A stretch of 64,000 nucleotides of DNA from Trichosphaerium sp. ATCC 40318. Lineage: Eukaryota > Discosea > Flabellinia > Trichosidae. A program made the translations under genes and the position numbers. The notes under the pieces are model-generated. The model searched no databases. It saw only the letters and a list, made by a program, of their open reading frames with translations, and was not told where the DNA came from. Position 1 is the first letter of the stretch, and each line of letters opens with the position of its first letter. Shown here piece by piece: positions 24,025-35,501 of this stretch. The DNA lies in contig JALMLS010000039.1 in NCBI GenBank assembly GCA_038496445.1, positions 1 to 64,000 on the forward strand. The letters run 5' to 3'.

Positions 24025-27000
24025 ATGACTACTATAAACATAGAAATGATAATCGTCCTACTCGCGATATTTAACGTATCTTACGCTCAAACAGACTTTG
24101 TAACCGCTTTGAGCGAAGCACACTCAAATGACCCTTTATTTCACGTGCGTATTTTTCGTATTTTGCCCAAATAGTATCGCTTGTTCAAGTTGACCCAAAT
24201 CATGCTTATGGCATCTTTAAAGCCTTGTAATCATACTAGCGTGACTTGTAATGGATTTGACGCCATTTTGGAAGTGTACGCTACTAATTAGAATCACAAG
24301 GTTATTTGTTTTAAACTAAAATGGTAGGCGAATTGAAGATAACATGAGATTGAACCTAGCTGATAATGCCTTCGACGACTTATTATCTCTCACGGTTTTG
24401 TACTAAATTATTAACCCGCTAATTGTTTCTAACGCGTGCTAAGAGTTCTTGACAGCCCTAACATCTCGTGGCGTCTTACTTTGAATCCCGGAAAGCTAAT
24501 TAATCTAGAAATTTTGTGCGTTCTTCCTGTTGTTGCCTTACTTACCCTTCCTACAGGTTTCTTAGCGGTACGACGCCTAGGAAATATTAAACCGCTAGTT
24601 ATAGCCAACCGTTGTGATATTTCAAGTATCTCCTAACACGTGACCAGGAACGATTCAAAGCACATCACATATATTTCCTGCGTCAATATTGAACCTAACA
24701 AAACTAAGGGAGATGTGAGTCAACTGTTTCTTTCTACGCTTTTTTGTGCTTACTGTATATCCCTATAGAACTATTAGTGAAGATCCTAATATATCTGGAG
24801 AGCTTCCAGCAAGCTTGTTTACAGATCTCCGTCAACTAGAAATTCTGTAAGTTGTTCAACCTTCAAAACCTTTTTTCAATCATATTCTAAAGTTTGTAGA
24901 GATGTTTCAGGAACTTCAATAAGCGGAACTATTCCTGATGTACCACCTACAGTACCTTTGCGAGTGCTGTACGATATCTTAACGTATATATTGTCACTAA
25001 TGTACTTACCCGACAGTGTTCTTGATAACACAAAACTGACTGGTCCAATACCAGAAGGGATTTACCTCAATGGGTTACAACGTTTGTATGTATTTTAACA
25101 TACTATTGATTGCTATAAATCTCTCAACCTGTTTAAAGGAGCATCAGAGGCGTCACATCTCTTTCAAATGCCCTAAATCTGTCACGTGTGGCATTACCAG
25201 CATTTGACAGTATGACTCTATTGTGCGTCATAGCTTAACTCTAGAATTTAGCTCAACACTGATTACTTATTACCTAGGTCTATGGGTGGTAAATCTTTAT
25301 CTACAATACCTGAGCACTTCGCTGGTCTAACCAACCTAAGACAGCTGTACTATTTTATTAGCTAACATTATGTTTGAATGTTAAATGTCGAATATTTGAC
25401 AAAAAATGTCGAGTTTTGGTGAATTGTTTTGCTGTAGACTGTAGTGTTGTTTTTGGTTTACTGACTAGTCAGACCATGTGACTGTGAATAATATCACGTG
25501 ATTGGCCCACTTCTTCCGAAAATAAGACCTGTTTTCTGAAATAACGTATCTTGTTAACAGTGACTCAGTTATACATAATACAGTGCATTTACACGTTAAA
25601 TAAACAACAATCTGAAGAGAACCAGTAATTTTGAAGAGGTTTGGGGCTTCAAAGAACAATGAAGTGTCAAACACCCTCAAAATAGATACATAGGCGTCAC
25701 AGACACGTAGAAAAGCTAAATATACATATTTTACAATAGTTGGTAAAATGTCGATGTAAAGACCTGATGCTGTTACCTAACCTCTCTTTTGCACATTAAC
25801 AGGTCATATTAAAGCATTATTAGTTGTTTGCCGCTGTTTTAAAAAGGTTGAAGCTTCAAAGAAACATGAAGAATGAAACCACTTCAAACCACAAGGATAG
25901 CATTTTCCACGCGTAGATATGTCCAGTAGAGACTTTGAATATTTTTTTGACAGTCAAACAAGATTGTTGATATAATTACAAGGAGTCTTAAAAAGGAAAC
26001 ATGCTAAGACTCTATCAGTGCTTTCACCAGACCTATTAAACGTATCAACAACAGTATGAGGTATTAACATTAAGTACTTGCTAAAATAGGAGCAAAAACT
26101 TAAAAACCATTTGTTGCTCTCATTAAAACACATAATGGAGGAAGGTACTCCTCCAGAATACAATGTTGCGGCTGATGTAACGCCTGAAATGTTCAAAACA
26201 CTTGGAGTGTGGATCCATGGTGACCGTTTGGTACTTTACACCAATACAAAGAAAGATTTTGCCTACCAATGGCATACGGACAACAATGGAGCACTCATCA
26301 AGAAGAATTCAGTGTGGGCTCATTACTTTAAATGCCCTAACCGTAAGATATGTAAAGCCCGCGTAATATTGCATCAGGAAAACCTCAGAGATGGTAAAAT
26401 GATCAAACTGTCGCAAACTACAGGTGCATAAACTCATTCAAATGAAAAAACCACCTTATTTCTTTTCAGAACACAATGAAGCGTGTCAACCCACCCCAGA
26501 GTTCAAGTTAAAATTAAGTTATGCGGCAGGAAAGAAAATACAAAAAGATATTGAACTGGGTATCCGAACAACTACTATTGTGAGCATAGTATGTGCAGTA
26601 CATAACACTAACAATCACTCAGCTGCAATCTTTTTTAAAAGATCCCACGAAAAATAATGTAAACACTTCAGAAGTACCTAGTGGCTATGCTATGGCGTCA
26701 CAAGTGCGTAAAGCGCATAATATGGACAGATTACATCCAGAGGTACTCAAGCTTAATTATTTATTCCTTACAAGGCACAGTTGTTTACCCACATTCATCT
26801 TAAATACCCCAAAACTATCCAAATACTTATTGCTGAGCATGTTGTTTTTTCTTATATAAATTTGGAAGTTGGTTCGCTGTTCAAACAAGCCAACACCAAA
26901 ACACTATACATGGATTCCATACACAAAGTATCAGACACAGGCGCACATGTAAGCATTTTGTCCATTATTTACTTCCCTCTGTTCACTTATTTTGTCAGGC

Positions 27001-30000
27001 CATGCTCTACTGGATCAGGGCAGAGTCAGAAACAAGTACAATGGGTATGAACCTTGGATGGCGCTTACAGAGGGTAAAACTTTACAAGAATATATTTTCG
27101 CGTTTAGGCACCTTCGAGACACATATGGGTTCTTTTTTGAGCGTATTATGGCTGATTGTGAGCTCAACATTCGAAAAGGTATTGTTTTTTCTCTTTTTCA
27201 CATTTTTTTTTCTGATGTTGAATTTTAGCAGCTAAAGAAGTATGGCCAGAGGATTTTAAAATGCACCACTGTCGCTTTCATGTAGCAGATGCATTCCGAA
27301 AAAAGCGCTTGAAGCATGGTATGGGTGGGGAGGCCAATGAAGGGGAGTATGCATGGTGTGAGCGTGTTGCTGATAAATTATTCAGTGCAACCACCAAAGA
27401 AGAATTTGAAGAAACATGGGCAGAGTGCTATGAGGTACCAGTACGTTTTTGAACATTGACTAAGCGCGTATAGGATGGTATGTACCTTGGAAAAAACGTT
27501 AAAACCCATTTGAACTACTTAAAGAAGCATTATATAACTCCTGCACCACAAAACAAATGGTCCATATTGATAATCAATTTATTTGTTCTAATGTTGTTTT
27601 ATTTAGGTGGCCACCTTGTACTTGGGCGCCATATACATATATGCATGATGTAGAAGCTAACTCACATCGTACTAACAACACCAGTGAAGGAAACAATCGT
27701 GTTGTTCAAGATGCATTGAAGTTAGCTAGAGCTAAAAAGGGAACATCAAATAGAGTAGTTGATGCTTTAGTAGCGTACTGTGAAACCTCTGCAGACAATG
27801 CCAAACGCTTACTGAAAGGTGTTGGAGGTGTGGGAACACTCAAAAGTGCTACAAAGCGCCAAAAGGGTGTCCAATTGGGTGTCATTGCTAAGAGAAGTAA
27901 GTAAATATGTAAACAACGTTAAGCTTTTTTGTAGGAAAAATAAACTCAGCTAAAATTATTGCTGTTGCTCATAAAATCATAGATCGAAAGATAGTATGAA
28001 TGCTCAATCCATATTTAATACTAAATCCTACATAGGCTAAGGCAAAGAAAAAAAAAGCAGCAGAAAAAAAAAGCAAGGCCACTGAAAAAAAGCAACCAAA
28101 AAAGGGCAAAGCAAAGAAAACCACAATACGTGTAAAAAAGCGTCAGATGGAACAACAGACACAAGTTGTGAAACGGCAAAAAGTTGGGGCTAAAATTCCA
28201 AGTTTAGAGCTCAAAACAGTCAGCCAATACAATAAACGCTTACAGGTGGCCTCAAAAAAGAGAACAACACGTAAGAACTACACAGAGTAGCCCAAAAAAA
28301 AAATGTCAAATAAAATACTTTTCCTTTGTTGTTAAATAAAATTTGTTAAAGGCTTTCAATTTGTATTTTTTACCTCGGTTTAGGACTACTTGTATACCTG
28401 TACGTACATTAAAAATAAATTTTTATTACAAGAGGTACTAATGGCGCTCAGTACACCCATCTCCAAAAACTTGACATTTTTGGTCAAGTATTCGACATTT
28501 ACAAATTTAGCAACATTATATGTTGTTATCTAAATCATAGAGCTAGGAGGCTGTCTACCTGCGACTTGGAGGGACCATTACCTGATTTTCTCGGAGACCT
28601 TCCTTTAAATCAACTGTATGTAGCTATGATTTCCGTAACTGTTAACCTTAGCTTCTTTTCAAAGGAATCTTGCACTGAACAGGCTGAACGGTACTATTCC
28701 GGCATGGGTATTTGACAACATTAATGAGGTGTAAGTAACACGTGCCTAAACCTCACTCTATAACCTTTACCAACAGACAGTTCCAAGATAACTCATTCTC
28801 AGGGAGTTTACCACAAGTACCTTATAATGCCTCAAAGAGTCTACACCGACTGTAAGTTGCATTTAAACAATGGTGTTCTAACTTTTGTATTGATAGAATT
28901 CTTAACAGAAATAATCTAACTGGAAATCTTCCTCCAGCGATTGCCCACTACTCTATATTGTACGCCTAAGTTCTACAAACTTTAATTGAGTGATGAACGC
29001 ATAGGAACTTAGAGCGAAACCAATTTTCAGGTGGCTTTGAGCACTTTAAACAAGCCAACGCTACAACAATGTACATTGCATTCTCTGAAAGGTTTATAGC
29101 TTATGTAGAAACTAGTACTCTGAATGAAAATGGAATCAGTGGATCTATACCAGAATTTAATGAAAGAATAGAATACAATCTTATGTGCGCCCTTTGTCTT
29201 TTTTGTTAATCACAACTTACAAATATGTTTAAGATCTTTGTATGGAAACCAGCTCAGTGGATCCATTTCTCCATCAACGTTAGAACTCAAAGTTAAAGAG
29301 TTAAGATTACAAGACAATATGTTATCAGGAGTCCTTCCTGAAGGCGTTGATGTGTCTCATATCAACAAATTGTACTATTTAATGTACCTTTTATTGCACG
29401 TGTTGAAAGTAAATTTAGAGACATTTCAAATAATGAATTATTTGGACCTTTGCCAAGCTATCTACGAGATATCGCTGATCTGTATGTACTTATGCAATTT
29501 ATTGTATTAATATCTTTGTATTTAGAAACGTTCAAAACAACGGATTTTGGTGCCCATCAGTTCCTTTTGAAGTCAATAATTGGTAATATCACAACATTCT
29601 TAACATTCTTTGATTTATCTCAAATACTAACACGTGATAGCGATGAGTTTCAAAAGTTTGCCGGAAATTACTTTTGTGATGAGTCTGGAATAACTTGTAA
29701 AACATTAGGAAGTCTGAACTGCCCTGGAATGTGTTTGAGCCTCCCAATTGTTGTCACAGGAAACTATACACTTCCAGAAGATACAGTAATAGATGCAAGA
29801 ACTGTGATACAAGGAGATCTTAATATCATCGCTAAGACAACAATCACAGTTCCACCTGACTTTGGTAAAGGTGATACATTGTTGACTGTCACAGGAACGC
29901 TTTTTAGCTGAAGTTTTCTTGTTAATTCTTTCAATAGGTTGTTTGACTTGGCAAAGTGAACTGCTTGTTACAATTCCGCCAACAGTGCAGCGACCATCTC

Positions 30001-30272
30001 TTATTGAACTTATTAAAGCTAATTGTATCATTGGTGATGTTGATAATATAAAGACAACTAGCAACAAGCAGTGCTTCGATGACAAGGCGCTTGAAACGAA
30101 TTTAGGGTTTGTTATTTGTAATTTTGTACACTTTCCTATTACTGACTTCGCTTACTTATCTCATAGAATTTCTTTGCGAGTTGGTTCTGATAAATGTTCT
30201 GGACACGTGAAATTAGTTGGGTCCACCTTTTTATTGGTTATACTTGTCAGTTTATTAGTATTAATGTATTGA
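24025..30272 (+). CDS. Secreted or surface-anchored LRR protein (LRR-4) with a transposon in one intron
   Basis: Exon 1 (24025 to about 24144) encodes a signal peptide ending SYAQ and TDFVTALSEAHSNDPLFH. The cap PCNHTSVTCNG follows, then one-LRR exons up to about 25346 (EHFAGLTNLRQL). A 3140-bp MULE-type element fills the next intron, and LRR exons resume near 28555 (CDLEGPLPDFLGDL). The end has NYFCDESGITCKTLGSLNC, VIQGDLNII, a Cys-containing module (IIGDVDNIKTTSNKQC) and a hydrophobic tail ending VSLLVLMY (TGA 30270-30272). An 11-nt microexon follows the CAG near 24557. I found no frameshift, so the gene could still work if the 3.2-kb intron is spliced. The C-terminal tail again suggests a GPI anchor. 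Confidence 0.75.
25364..25371. repeat. Target site duplication, left copy (AACATTAT)
   Basis: Eight bases, AACATTAT, directly left of the MULE-type element, repeated at 28512-28519. The length fits the 8-10 bp duplications known for MULEs. Confidence 0.6.
25372..28511. mobile_element. MULE-type DNA transposon, apparently autonomous
   Basis: The ends carry imperfect inverted repeats of about 37 bp: AAATGTCGAATATTTGAC at 25383 and, reversed, AAATGTCGAATACTTGACC at 28500. Outside them is the 8-bp duplication AACATTAT. Between lies a split transposase gene on the plus strand. The left subterminal part (about 25600-25930) has two diverged copies of a block reading GCTTCAAAGAA. Excision with one target copy restores a 52-nt LRR-4 intron ending AGCTAG. 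Exact ends are uncertain by about 11-13 bases because the repeat core begins slightly inside the duplication. Confidence 0.75.
26111..28290 (+). CDS. MULE-family transposase with FLYWCH-like zinc finger
   Basis: Catalyses excision and insertion of the surrounding element. The first exon (to about 26424) has a FLYWCH/WRKY-like zinc-binding pattern, FKCPNRKICKARVILH, completed after an intron by EHNEAC. Later exons carry a DDE-type core: first Asp in LYMDSIHKV (about 26910), second in ERIMADCEL (about 27155), then CRFHVADAF, and the Glu in RTNNTSEGNNR (about 27685), the usual MULE layout. A Lys-rich tail (about 28035-28290) ends at TAG 28288-28290. The junction near 26950-27030 is ambiguous, since joining CAT to GCC gives a less convincing frame than a downstream acceptor. 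The start may be ATG 26111 or 26135. Confidence 0.7.
28512..28519. repeat. Target site duplication, right copy (AACATTAT)
   Basis: Matches 25364-25371 on the other side of the MULE-type element. Confidence 0.6.
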
Positions 30273-30386
30273 TAGTAAAGAACTTTATTTTTATGTTGGT
30301 GTATTTCTCAGTTTTTTCTTCGGTGATCAGTGCTGCTCTACTGTGAATGACTATAACGTTTGATTAGCCGAACACCATCTATGTAT

Positions 30387-30782
30387 TCACCTGTAGTGGA
30401 TATTTCTAGTTGTTCTATAATAAGTCGTGAAGAGACCATGTAACTTTCCACTCTGGTAAAAACCTTGCGCAACTTTTGAGCCAAAATAAAAACTCTGGGT
30501 GACTCCTTCTTTCTCTCCATTTTTATAAGATAACTTCTCCTTCAAGTCTCCATTGATTGAATTATAGAAAAAGGCATCACCATGTTCCACTCCATTAATA
30601 AAAGGGATTATAGAACATAGGATACCATTAGAATAAAATCGTTTTATTTTACCATGTTTAACATAATTATCATTGAATCTAGATGTCAAAGCTGTTTGAC
30701 GACAAAGTAACGGCCACTTTATATAACTTTCCTTATCTGTATTATATATAACATAGTGTAGCTCTGGTGGCAAAGACAACAT
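30387..30782 (-). CDS. F-box-like protein with MORN-variant repeats
   Basis: The N terminus MLSLPPELHYVIYN looks like an F-box start. It is followed by repeats of the bacterial-type MORN variant: HGKIKRFYSNGILCSIIPF, NGVEHGDAFFYNS, YKNGEKEGVTQSFY and YQSGKLHGLF. The frame ends at 30387 after NIHYR, but a shifted frame continues sensibly as TTGEYIDGVRLIKRYSH to a stop at 30338. That shift falls inside a repeat, so either a frameshift or an unseen intron lies near 30400-30430. Role unknown; F-box proteins usually present substrates to SCF ubiquitin ligases. Confidence 0.5.
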   Translation of the reverse strand: MLSLPPELHYVIYNTDKESYIKWPLLCRQTALTSRFNDNYVKHGKIKRFYSNGILCSIIPFINGVEHGDAFFYNSINGDLKEKLSYKNGEKEGVTQSFYFGSKVAQGFYQSGKLHGLFTTYYRTTRNIHYR

Positions 30783-30882
30783 GACTTGATGCGGTACAGA
30801 GGTATTTCAAAGAAAAAAAAAGTAATGTCAAGTCAAACACGTGACTAAATCAAAAAAAAATAGAGTCAAACCGTTGCTTTTT

Positions 30883-33507
30883 TTATAGTATATGTTTTGT
30901 CTTTCTTATTCTGTAGCAAGATAGACCACAACAACTGCACCAGTTATCCAGTTTCGACTCTTCGACTACTTCATTTTCTTCTTGGTTTGATGTCACTTCA
31001 TCGGCACTTTGGGTGTACTTATCAAACTTTCCAACGGACAAACTACTTGATGAGTAAAAATCATCTGGATCATCAAGAACGTCCAAGTACCCAGACTGTA
31101 ATGAGTGTAAACAAAATTTAAGTAAATGTAGTGCGTTCAAACAATACGTACAGTAAAAAAATAGGGTAGCACCCATGTGCGGAGTGGTATCAATATGACA
31201 ATCAGTATTGGAAATATCATCGATCCTAAAGTAACAAAGTTTAGACGTTTTGGTTTGAACAACATCACGTGGTACCAACTGGTTCGAATGTGAGAGCAAA
31301 TATTGCTCCGCAAACTGACATTTGAAATATTGTGAATGCACAAACAAGTATAAAAGGAGCATGTGATACTGTTTTTGATAGGTTCTCTCTATGTTTCTTT
31401 TGTGTTGCAAATAACTTTATACGATCAAACATGTGGTTATTTTCTAATAACTCCAAACCCTACAGAGACTGATTATTTCAAAGCCTTCTACATAACCACC
31501 ATTTAATATTGGTACCATAAACAAGAACAACCCCGAGAATACAGCTTCTGGGAAGTTTCTAAACACCAATTAAGTCACGACTTAATACAATTTACTAACC
31601 CTAAAAATCGTCGAAGTTGAGGTATGAAGGCAGTCAATCCTATCATTAGAGACTGTGTAAATGCTGAAACACGGTTCTCAATAACGCCAATCCACTTTTC
31701 TTTCTTCACTTTACCTTGATGCTCAATACGAATAGTAGCAAGAGATCTAAACCAAAGTCAGAAGAACAATCATGAGAAAGAAACAGCGAATAAGTATTGG
31801 CCTATTTTGACTATTTGACGTACTTAACATGAAGTGGTGCTTGTGGTATCAAGCCATTACACGGAGGAATAGCAATTAGACCAGTCATTAGCACTAAATA
31901 AACGTTTTGTTACAATCAAGATTGAAGCCAAGAAAAGCTTGAAGAAAAAAAAAGTATACTCCAGTACTTACTGTTACATCCAAGAACAAAGAAGTCCCAG
32001 TTATATGCAGTGCCTTTTTTAATGTTATGCTCAGGCTTTTGAGAAAGAAGAGATGATACATTATGGTCAAAAAAGTGAAGTGCAGTCTAATGCAAGGTAA
32101 ACAAATCAACTGTTTTGATAGTGACAGGTAAAAGTGTTGTACCATTATGAACGCAGGTATGGAAGCACTCATGATGCCTCCCCAACCTAAGTCCTTGTGG
32201 AACCACTCTGGCCACCTGTTTTTTATCATCAGTACAAGTAGAACTAGGTAAAAAGGAAGAAAGTCGGCATGTACCAACTTCTTCCAAGGCTAGGTTCAAA
32301 GTCATTTGGAACTTTTAAGTATCCAAGCTCTTCTTTAATGTGACCATAACGGCCTCCTACAAAATAAGGAACTGCAATAAAGAAACCAATAGCAGCAGCA
32401 GTTGCATAATCCTTTACTAAACTCCGCACAACTCGGCTATATTAACAATGGTTAGTAGCACATTTACTAACAGATACTTACTTGAACAAAGTCCACTCAT
32501 TTGCAGTAGACAAAACCGTAGCTAGAATCCATGTCCCAAGAGCCAACAATAGAGCCAAATACGGTCCAGTGAGTTCCTGTTTCGTGTTAAGTTAGATTGC
32601 ATGAACAAAAAACGAGTACAGTGTCAGGTGCGTCGTTGAAGTTCTCGACCAATTTAGAAACTCCTGTCTCGATCTATGGCTGTGTTAGTAAACTTATGTC
32701 GTTAAGTTGACACGTGCATAAACCAAACAAATCAAGCAAGCGAATATTTCGCATGTGAAACGGGTTACAAGGCGCAATAAGTTATTCAAGTTGAAGATAG
32801 CGATCAACCAATGCATAACTGCTCCCCACATCTTTTAGAAAACTTAAAAAAAATTGAAAGAAACACAAAAGGTTTACCTGAATCCATGCATACCTAGGCA
32901 AGTTCTATTAGCCTCCATAAATGCATAGTATATTCTCATAGTATTGAATGATGAGAAACAAAGATTTGCGTACCATGGAAGGAAGGGATAACCATATTGT
33001 TTAGAAATGTTGTAGATCGAAATAGTAAATATCGAAATTGGACCTGTCACACCCACAATAATGATCGCAGAGCCCTGAAATAACTCAGCTAACTACCCAC
33101 AATTCCTTTACTTACTGACATCATTGCGTATGAAGTACCGGCCAAAAAAGTGGATAGAAGCACCTGAGCAACATTAATCTAATTTTGCGAAAAAAAACCG
33201 CCTTTACTTCAATAGTGCCGAGTTGTCCTTCCTTGTTCTAACAATAAACCAAAAGCGATAGCAGGCCCAATGCTAATAAAGTACCTACACGAATAACATT
33301 GAGTCAAGCAATATGTGATCACAAAAGCGGAGAAATGTACATAAACAAAATCGAAGCCAAGATTTTCAATGGCGAAGTAAAACCCTGTATCCAATCATCC
33401 TTGTTCGCCTATTAGCTAATGCACGTGATATTTTATAAAAAACAACGTACTATGTACCAAGGGACTAATCTAACCTTAATATCTCTATACATACCTCTGA
33501 AAGGCAT
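30883..33507 (-). CDS. SLC4/BOR1-type bicarbonate or borate transporter
   Basis: Multi-pass anion transporter of the SLC4 family. Start ATG at 33507 gives MPFRGMYRDIKVRLVPWY, then DDWIQGF, matching the amphipathic start of plant BOR1. Further segments in order: FISIGPAIAFGLLLEQG, SAIIIVGVTGPISIFTISI (about 33060-33000), WILATVLSTANEWTLF (about 32550), DYATAAAIGFFIAVPYF (about 32400), GGIMSASIPAFIM (about 32170), HFFDHNVSSLLSQKPEHN (about 32050), IAIPPCNGLIPQAPLHVK (about 31850), and LNFVTLGSMIFPILIVILIP (about 31200). The last exon (about 30883-31097) is an acidic tail ending CSCCGLSC then TAA. Around 13-15 exons with short introns. The signature loop FFDHNVSS and the stretch NGLIPQAPLH make the family certain. 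The substrate (bicarbonate or borate) cannot be told. Confidence 0.9.
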
Positions 33508-33997
33508 GAAATCAACCAACTTTCGCAGCTCTTAAATTTTCGTTGGAAATCTTTACTCAAAGTTTTTATACGCTTCGAAGTAACACGTACTGTGACAACA
33601 TTGTTTTTTAGTGACGATCGTGTCAACGTCTTGATCTTCCTGATTTGACCAATGGTTGCTTGAATTAGTGGTTAACAAAGGCGTATCATTCTCAGGAGAC
33701 TTTTGTAGTGATGTCAACATTCAAAGCAACTTTTCGTAACGCACGTGACTCGAAAAGTTGACTTTGCTTTACTTCTGCCTGAGGCTTTTTGTGTTTCTCT
33801 CTTATGAACTATACGCGTAGGCTAACAGTTGTAAGAAGGCAAAAAAGGCTGATCCCTTAAAAAGTTACAAACAACTGTGTTTCGGGTTGTTCTTCCCAAA
33901 GACCCTTACCCAAAGCGAAAATTGGGAATTAAGCCGCTGTTTGAAGCTAAAAACGTCAAAACTTGTTTAATTAGCGTATACACGTTGCCAATAAAGC
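33508..33997. other. Divergent promoter region between SLC4 and Rho genes
   Basis: No gene seen. It holds the 5' regions of the SLC4 gene (-) and the Rho gene (+), with CACGTG at 33742. Confidence 0.5.
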
Positions 33998-35021
33998 ATG
34001 CATAATGTGAAAATGGTATTTATAGGGGATATAGCGGTTGGTATGGCTTTTGGCCACAAAAAACAATTAATTAACGTTTTTAGGCAAAACATGCTTACTT
34101 ATACGCTTTGCGACTAATATGTTCCCAGCAGAATACGGTACGCCACTTTTAACTTAAAACTACTTCCAAGCCGCTAATTGCTGCTATTAATAGTACCAAC
34201 GGTCTTTGACAACTACAGGTACACCACTGAGAGTCTATTGGGGGTTTTTTATAGCTCTTTGCAACTCTTCTCTTAATGATGGATCATAGTTTAGAGGTTA
34301 TGGTTTTTGGCAGGCCAGCGAATATAGGTTCGTGCTATTTGTTTCTCGTTTTCTTCTTCATTTTGTATGGATGCTGATGTACTTACTAAAGGCTTATTCG
34401 ATACTACTAGTGGAGAAGATAATAGCCATATAATAAGGAAACTATCCTACCCTGTGTGTACAGTTTAGGAGAATTAACTTTTGTGTTTTGTCTCACACGT
34501 GATAAAAGGGAACAGATGTGTTTGTTTTATGTTTCAGTGTTGCTTCAAGAAGAAGCTTCAGAAACATTCCTGTTATGGTAAGACTTATTGTTTCACAACA
34601 GGAGCTTTAAGTTTGATTAATCTGTTTTCGTTAGTGGAAGGCTGAAGCTAGTAAACATTGTCCTGATACACCTATTATTCTTGCAGGTCTTAAAATGGAT
34701 CTCAGAACAAAATTAAAGCCTGATGGAAGTTCATTTGACTGTGTTACAAAGGAAGAAGCTCATAGAATGGCCTTGGAGATCGGTGTAAGTTGTTCAAAAT
34801 ACCAATTTTGTTGTTGAAATACTGATTGTGGTACAAGGCATATTCTTATGTGGAGTGTAGTTCTCTCAAAGGAGATGGAGTTGGAGCATGTAATGTGTAG
34901 TTTACTAATTGTTACAACGCTTATACATTTAGTAGTGTTTCGTGAAGCAGCACTAGCATCAATGGTAAATACCGGATTGATAAAACAAAAGGCCATTGAT
35001 TCAAAATGTGTTGTAATGTAA
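33998..35021 (+). CDS. Atypical Rho-family small GTPase
   Basis: Nine hand-spliced exons: 33998-34040, 34084-34137, 34194-34218 (25 nt), 34290-34327, 34392-34453, 34509-34577, 34635-34784, 34838-34889 and 34933-35021. The product is about 190 aa with P-loop GDIAVGKTCLL, switch I FPAEYVPTVFDNY, switch II LFDTTSGED, then DVFVLCFSVASRRSF, a Rho insert-like region, ECSSLKGDGV and a C-terminal CVVM prenylation box. In Rac numbering Gly12 is Ile, Ala59 is Thr, Gly60 is Ser and Gln61 is Gly, so intrinsic GTP hydrolysis is expected to be very weak, as in human Rnd proteins. All splice phases join cleanly and no stop interrupts the frame. CVVM (Met at the end) suggests farnesylation. Confidence 0.9.
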
Positions 35022-35501
35022 GTCTCAAGTGTAGGAATAAAAGATTGTTGTATAAGTATTTAAATTGTCAAAGAATTTGATCGACAGTACTTACGTTACA
35101 TTTAGGAAGTAGATAAAGATTACTTTTGCCTATGTAGGGTGTATCTATCTTTGTAACATAATTATACTATGAAATAAATATATTATAAATAGAATGTATA
35201 AGTCCTACCTTTACTTATGAATAACGTGCTTGATAAACACTGAAATCTGAGTTTTTATAAGACTTATGATATTATTTTTTTGTGAACGATCGTCCCACCA
35301 AAACTGAGAGTGTTTAAATGCTTCATTTATCACCTGTTTTTGCACATTCTATTATCTCATCTCTTTCAGTTGATTAACAATCTGTTTCGCTCACAAGTTT
35401 GGTGTCATTTAAACACGTGCTTTTGGTCTTTTGTATTTTGGTGACGATCAAAGCGAAAGCGAGTGCTGAAACAATTTTCTACATGTTTCCAGACAGCCAC
35501 A
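35022..35501. other. Intergenic, no gene seen
   Basis: 3' region of the Rho gene and spacer up to the inverted-duplication arm. It is AT-rich with CACGTG at 35414. Confidence 0.5.
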
